From Lentinula raphanica (lineage: Eukaryota > Basidiomycota > Agaricomycetes > Agaricales > Omphalotaceae), in contig JANVFP010000018.1 in NCBI GenBank assembly GCA_027919835.1, positions 558,001 through 622,000 of the forward strand: 64,000 nt of DNA, in the 5' to 3' direction. Under the pieces are notes generated by a model. The model did no database searches. It was given only the letters and a program-made list of their open reading frames with translations, and was not told where the DNA came from. Positions 61,719 to 64,000 of this stretch are shown piece by piece. Both the position numbers and the translations under genes were made by a program. The stretch's first letter is position 1. Every line of letters begins with the position of its first letter.

Positions 61719-63009
61719 TTATACTAGTAGTCGGGGACGTTTCCTCGGATGTTCGCACCAGACTGGGCAACGTTTTCGAGAAAGATTCACTTCGATGGAG
61801 CCAGGTTGTGAATGGTCCTTGACAGCAATATTTCCTTGGATGGTACTGATAGGCTGTAGTAGCAAACTCGCAGCCAACAGCCCAGTTGGATCCGTAGAAG
61901 CAGCAGCACCAAAGCCGTCAAGTTTTTCCGATTCTATAACGATGTCTGAGCCCGCTGGGGTGATAATGCTGGTGGAAGAACTGGGGGGATACGAGTCAAT
62001 CGAGCTCGGGATAGGTGACGTCGGGTCAGGAGTAGGCGGATTCTGCGAATGAGGATCTGCATCTCTTCGTGTATGATGATCAATCTCTCTTGAGTTTGTT
62101 CATGTCGAGTAACCTAAAGAAAAGCGATATTGGAAAATGACGATGAGCCTATCAATATCACGTTGAGCAATCATCAAACGACGCACATTATTCCTTTCCG
62201 TTTGTGATGCATAGGTTCGAAGAGCGATGGATGATTGTAACTGTGTACATGACTCAAATTAGTTCCGTCGAAAGCTTCAGCAAGGTTTAAGTACCTGAAA
62301 TTTGTCCATAGCATCTCTCAATTGACCTCGAAATTTCTGTATCTCGCGAAGGTCTGATTTGTACGAGATAAGTCTGAAAAAGAGTTTCCTCGTTTTCACG
62401 CGATGATCGTTGATATTTTTCAATGTTCTGCAAGAAGACAACCCGTCAAACCAATGAACCGTACAAAGATCAAATTTAAAGTAGAATCTAGATACTGACT
62501 TGAGTAATTGTTCTACGTGACTGTTCAGCGCATGGTCCGACGAAAATGAGGATTGGTCTTGGGATGTATCGGATCCAGAATTGGATGGATGGAGCTCTCT
62601 ATACGTGTCCAAAACCGAAGACGCGAAATCGCATGCCGTTTTTGATAGCTCTCCCAATGCCTCCCGATTCTCCTTTGCACCCTACCTAAAATCGTCTTCA
62701 ATAATCCAAGGTTCATTAAAATTAGATACGCACCTGTGCAGCTTTGAAAATACTCAATGCCACAGTAGACAAGGTTGCAAGATACGGCACTGGTGCAGAT
62801 TGTGCTGCAATATTGAGAGCACTGAGGACTTGATCTGATAAGTCCCAGCACGTCGAGCGGAAGGACGGCTTGGCATAGGTACGATGTAGCTGGAAACAGC
62901 TTCTGACTGCAATGCCTGCTCCCCCAGATCCAGCAGTTTCTAAAGACTTTCTCCTCTTCAAGCCAGACTTGCCAAGCTTCCCATTGAGCTTCGTAAAAAT
63001 CGCTTTCAT
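61719..63009 (-). pseudogene. Family copy E, HeLo/MLKL-like bundle protein, probable indel near the tail
   Basis: The ATG at 63009 starts MKAIFTKLNGKLGKSGLKRR. Helices: CWDLSDQVLSALNIAAQSAP, VPYLATLSTVALSIFKAAQ, GAKENREALGELSKTACDFA, LNSHVEQLLKS, RKLFFRLISYKSDLREIQKF, LQSSIALRTYASQTERNN. The exon TRHEQTQERLIIIHEEMQI keeps the frame to about 62055. There, compared with copy D, bases are missing and the tail (NPPTPDPTSPIPSSIDSYPP, LLLQPISTIQGNIAVK, ending RPRLLV) lies in another frame. Two residues are also missing in the third helix (NDHRVKTRKL). Without the shift being spliced out, the protein ends about 30 residues later. An unusual splice site is the alternative. Confidence 0.55.
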
Positions 63010-64000
63010 GAAATTCGACGGCAATGACCAGATTTATGGGATAGAGGGTTGAGAAACGGAATGGTAGCGGGCGTCTGTCACTGTGTGTGGTGTGCAGCTG
63101 TATAGGACAGCCATGGGCGCCACGGACGGCATAGACATCATAGGCAAGCTATCTCTCTCTGTCTGATCAGCTAATACGATGGAAAAGCCTTTCGTCCAAT
63201 CATGAATTGATAGTCGTGCATAGCCCTTGTATAGTCGGGGATTGGCCTGAGTCTTCGATCCGCGTGGATTGGCTACATAGAGTATTGGAAGGTATCACTA
63301 GAACGTCGAAGATGAAAAGGGAGGGGCCATTGGAGAATTCCTACAGCAATCCGCGAACAGTGATGATCATGAGCGTACTAAACAAATATGAATGGGCGCC
63401 AATTATGGAACGGGCGCCTGCCAAACTGTTCTCGCAGAGTTGCTCACTTCCATCATCCATGCCTTTGACCCGCCTTCACCATACCGTGAAGACTCCTCTG
63501 CTCGCTATCAGCCCCACAGACACTTCCACATGCACATGAAAGGGTTTGTACGACGAACGAATCTTGGACAAGATGGGCCAATGCCTTACTACCTCAGCCG
63601 CCTGCTTGCCATGGTTAGTAGGCGATCTATTACAGGAAAGAGAAAACGGAAACTGTTCGATGCCCAGTGTTGATGTTGATGATCAGACCTGATTATTGGA
63701 CCAGACCGCTTGATACAGATCGCCATGGGAGTCAACAAAACAATGAAAAACATTTGTTGAAAGAACAATACGTTTAAATTTGTATGTGCCGAGCCACATG
63801 TTGCATGACCTTGGCCATAGCCGGACAATCAAAAGACGCGCTCCAGTGACTTTTGGCCAAATTAGGGCTAAGTATGATGAGGTAGCGTGGTCCGAGCTTT
63901 CTCGTTGATTGAAAAGCGGACGAGTGGTGGTGGTCAACTTATAAAACATCACCTTCGACTTGAACCAGCATCATCTACCCCCCAAAGTTATATTCCTCAA
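63010..64000. other. Upstream region of copy E to window end
   Basis: A short remnant of the family 5' box (GCGTCTGTCA, 63071-63080) and an ACAGCAAT pair (63342-63365) mark the copied upstream DNA up to about 63370. Beyond it I recognise no gene. The last 60 bases may be the 5' flank of a gene outside the window. Confidence 0.4.

Noticed and set aside
39394..63009. Family A-E as a retroposed set because a T-run lies at each 3' end
   Set aside because: The run is poly-T on the sense strand, not poly-A, and all copies keep the same introns, so they arose by DNA duplication.
63683..63952. Minus-strand frame of 89 residues near the window end
   Set aside because: No known domain, no splice context and no copy near other family members.

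Overview
The window is nuclear DNA of a filamentous basidiomycete, most likely an agaricomycete mushroom. Genes carry many short GT-AG introns (about 50-60 nt), gene order is compact with mixed strands, and several products have characteristic fungal forms: a GPI-type chitin deacetylase, a Dal5-like permease and a CRN-like P-loop protein. No database search was possible, so names rest on recognised motifs and protein-wide patterns.

Bases 1-39,040 are ordinary euchromatic genome. In order: the N-terminus of a probable transcription factor, an intron-containing tRNA-Lys(UUU), MCM5 (replicative helicase), an unresolved stretch, COP9 signalosome subunit 6, a FRAY/OSR1-type STE20 kinase head to head with an SRPK-type kinase, an imperfect direct repeat, a GPI-anchored chitin deacetylase, a SET/NAP1-type histone chaperone, a large CRN/RHS-like P-loop protein with a substituted Walker A lysine, SAC1 phosphoinositide phosphatase head to head with LEA1 (U2A'), a TMEM205-like membrane protein, an uncharacterised signal-anchored protein, a Dal5-type transporter, the Rieske protein RIP1, the 7 kb gene for TFIIIC subunit TFC3, and a PRELI/UPS1 lipid-transfer protein.

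Bases about 39,040-64,000 are a fast-changing accessory region. It is a dispersed tandem array of one gene family: copies A (39.4-40.7 kb), B (43.5-44.8), C (46.9-48.2), D (53.1-54.5) and E (61.7-63.0), plus relic F (52.0-52.3). All are on the minus strand and share intron positions and upstream blocks. The proteins are predicted to be mostly helical and resemble the HeLo/MLKL-like N-terminal bundles of fungal cell-death proteins. Their variable tail carries a conserved IQG-containing segment. Only B looks intact: A and E carry indels, and C and D carry TGA codons at positions where relatives have CGA (CpG to TpG). The duplication also copied the promoter and first exon of the neighbouring UPS1 gene.

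Transposons have landed between the copies: a 613 bp TIR element with a 3 bp target duplication, a 539 bp TIR element, and a decayed Copia element (55,171-60,738, 5 bp target duplication). In the Copia element the 5' internal part is replaced by a 3.1 kb AT-rich foldback palindrome.

The points most worth following are the A-F family with its tail motif, the foldback/Copia composite, and a perfect palindromic TFIIIC B-box inside intron 1 of the TFIIIC gene TFC3.
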